The translations under genes and the position numbers were made by a program. A stretch of DNA of 64,000 nucleotides from Nephrocerus scutellatus. Taxonomy: Eukaryota > Arthropoda > Insecta > Diptera > Pipunculidae. Under the pieces are notes generated by a model. That model worked only from the letters and a program-made list of their open reading frames with translations. It was not told the origin of the DNA and searched no databases. The DNA lies in the NCBI GenBank assembly GCA_947095585.1, contig OX352763.1, positions 22,617,462 through 22,681,461 on the forward strand, given 5' to 3'. This document shows positions 63,967 through 64,000 of the stretch, piece by piece (position 1 is the stretch's first letter; every line of letters begins with the position of its first letter).

Positions 63967-64000
63967 CTGGAAAGACAAAAAAAGTTATTTACAATGATAA

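Overview
The window is nuclear DNA from a higher fly (Diptera, Brachycera; an acalyptrate such as a tephritid would fit, but the sequence alone does not settle the family). The reasons are AT-rich intron-containing genes with canonical GT/AG splice sites, coding exons whose closest remembered relatives are Drosophila proteins, and a dense load of insect-type transposable elements (RTE-like, jockey-like and I/LOA-like LINEs, Ty3/gypsy, mariner/Tc1, foldback-like elements and tRNA-derived SINEs). There are no prokaryotic features.

Three host gene families can be assembled. (1) Zdhhc8, a DHHC palmitoyltransferase of the ZDHHC5/8 class, lies on the minus strand. Eight coding exons were found between 42949 (ATG) and 3267; all splice phases agree and the gene runs off the left edge. 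Its first intron (14061-42857, 28.8 kb) holds about 45% of the window and is largely transposon debris. (2) A BCL7-family gene (SWI/SNF accessory subunit) lies on the plus strand at 45791-46389 in three exons. It is divergent from Zdhhc8, with about 2.8 kb between the two ATGs. (3) Two tandem alanine aminotransferase (ALT) genes lie on the minus strand. Copy 1 (50511-55512) is complete in six exons with a probable mitochondrial presequence. Copy 2 (60133-63966) has exons 2-6 in the window and continues past the right edge. Matching exons of the two copies have identical lengths and open frames, while their introns carry different transposons.

Layout: 1-3266, Zdhhc8 intron with mariner-type remnants; 3267-6044, exons 8 and 7 around a composite insertion holding broken gypsy pol, bounded by inverted repeats; 6045-11363, an RTE LINE between exons 7 and 6, then exons 6 and 5; 11364-14060, LINE debris and exons 4 to 2; 14061-42857, giant intron 1 with a gypsy element, many LINE fragments, a 215-bp MITE, a 122-bp tandem array, two Tc1-like elements, a mariner relic and a SINE; 42858-46389, the Zdhhc8 5' end and the BCL7 gene; 46390-50510, a foldback-like element and nested LINEs; 50511-64000, the ALT pair.

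The host genes are not an operon or pathway: membrane protein acylation, chromatin remodelling and amino-acid metabolism merely adjoin. I found no convincing evidence for a new molecular system. The most notable points are the ALT duplication with diverging introns, the remote first coding exon of Zdhhc8, a foldback-type repeat with two internal tandem-repeat modules, nested insertions with visible boundaries, and the strong antisense bias of intronic LINEs.
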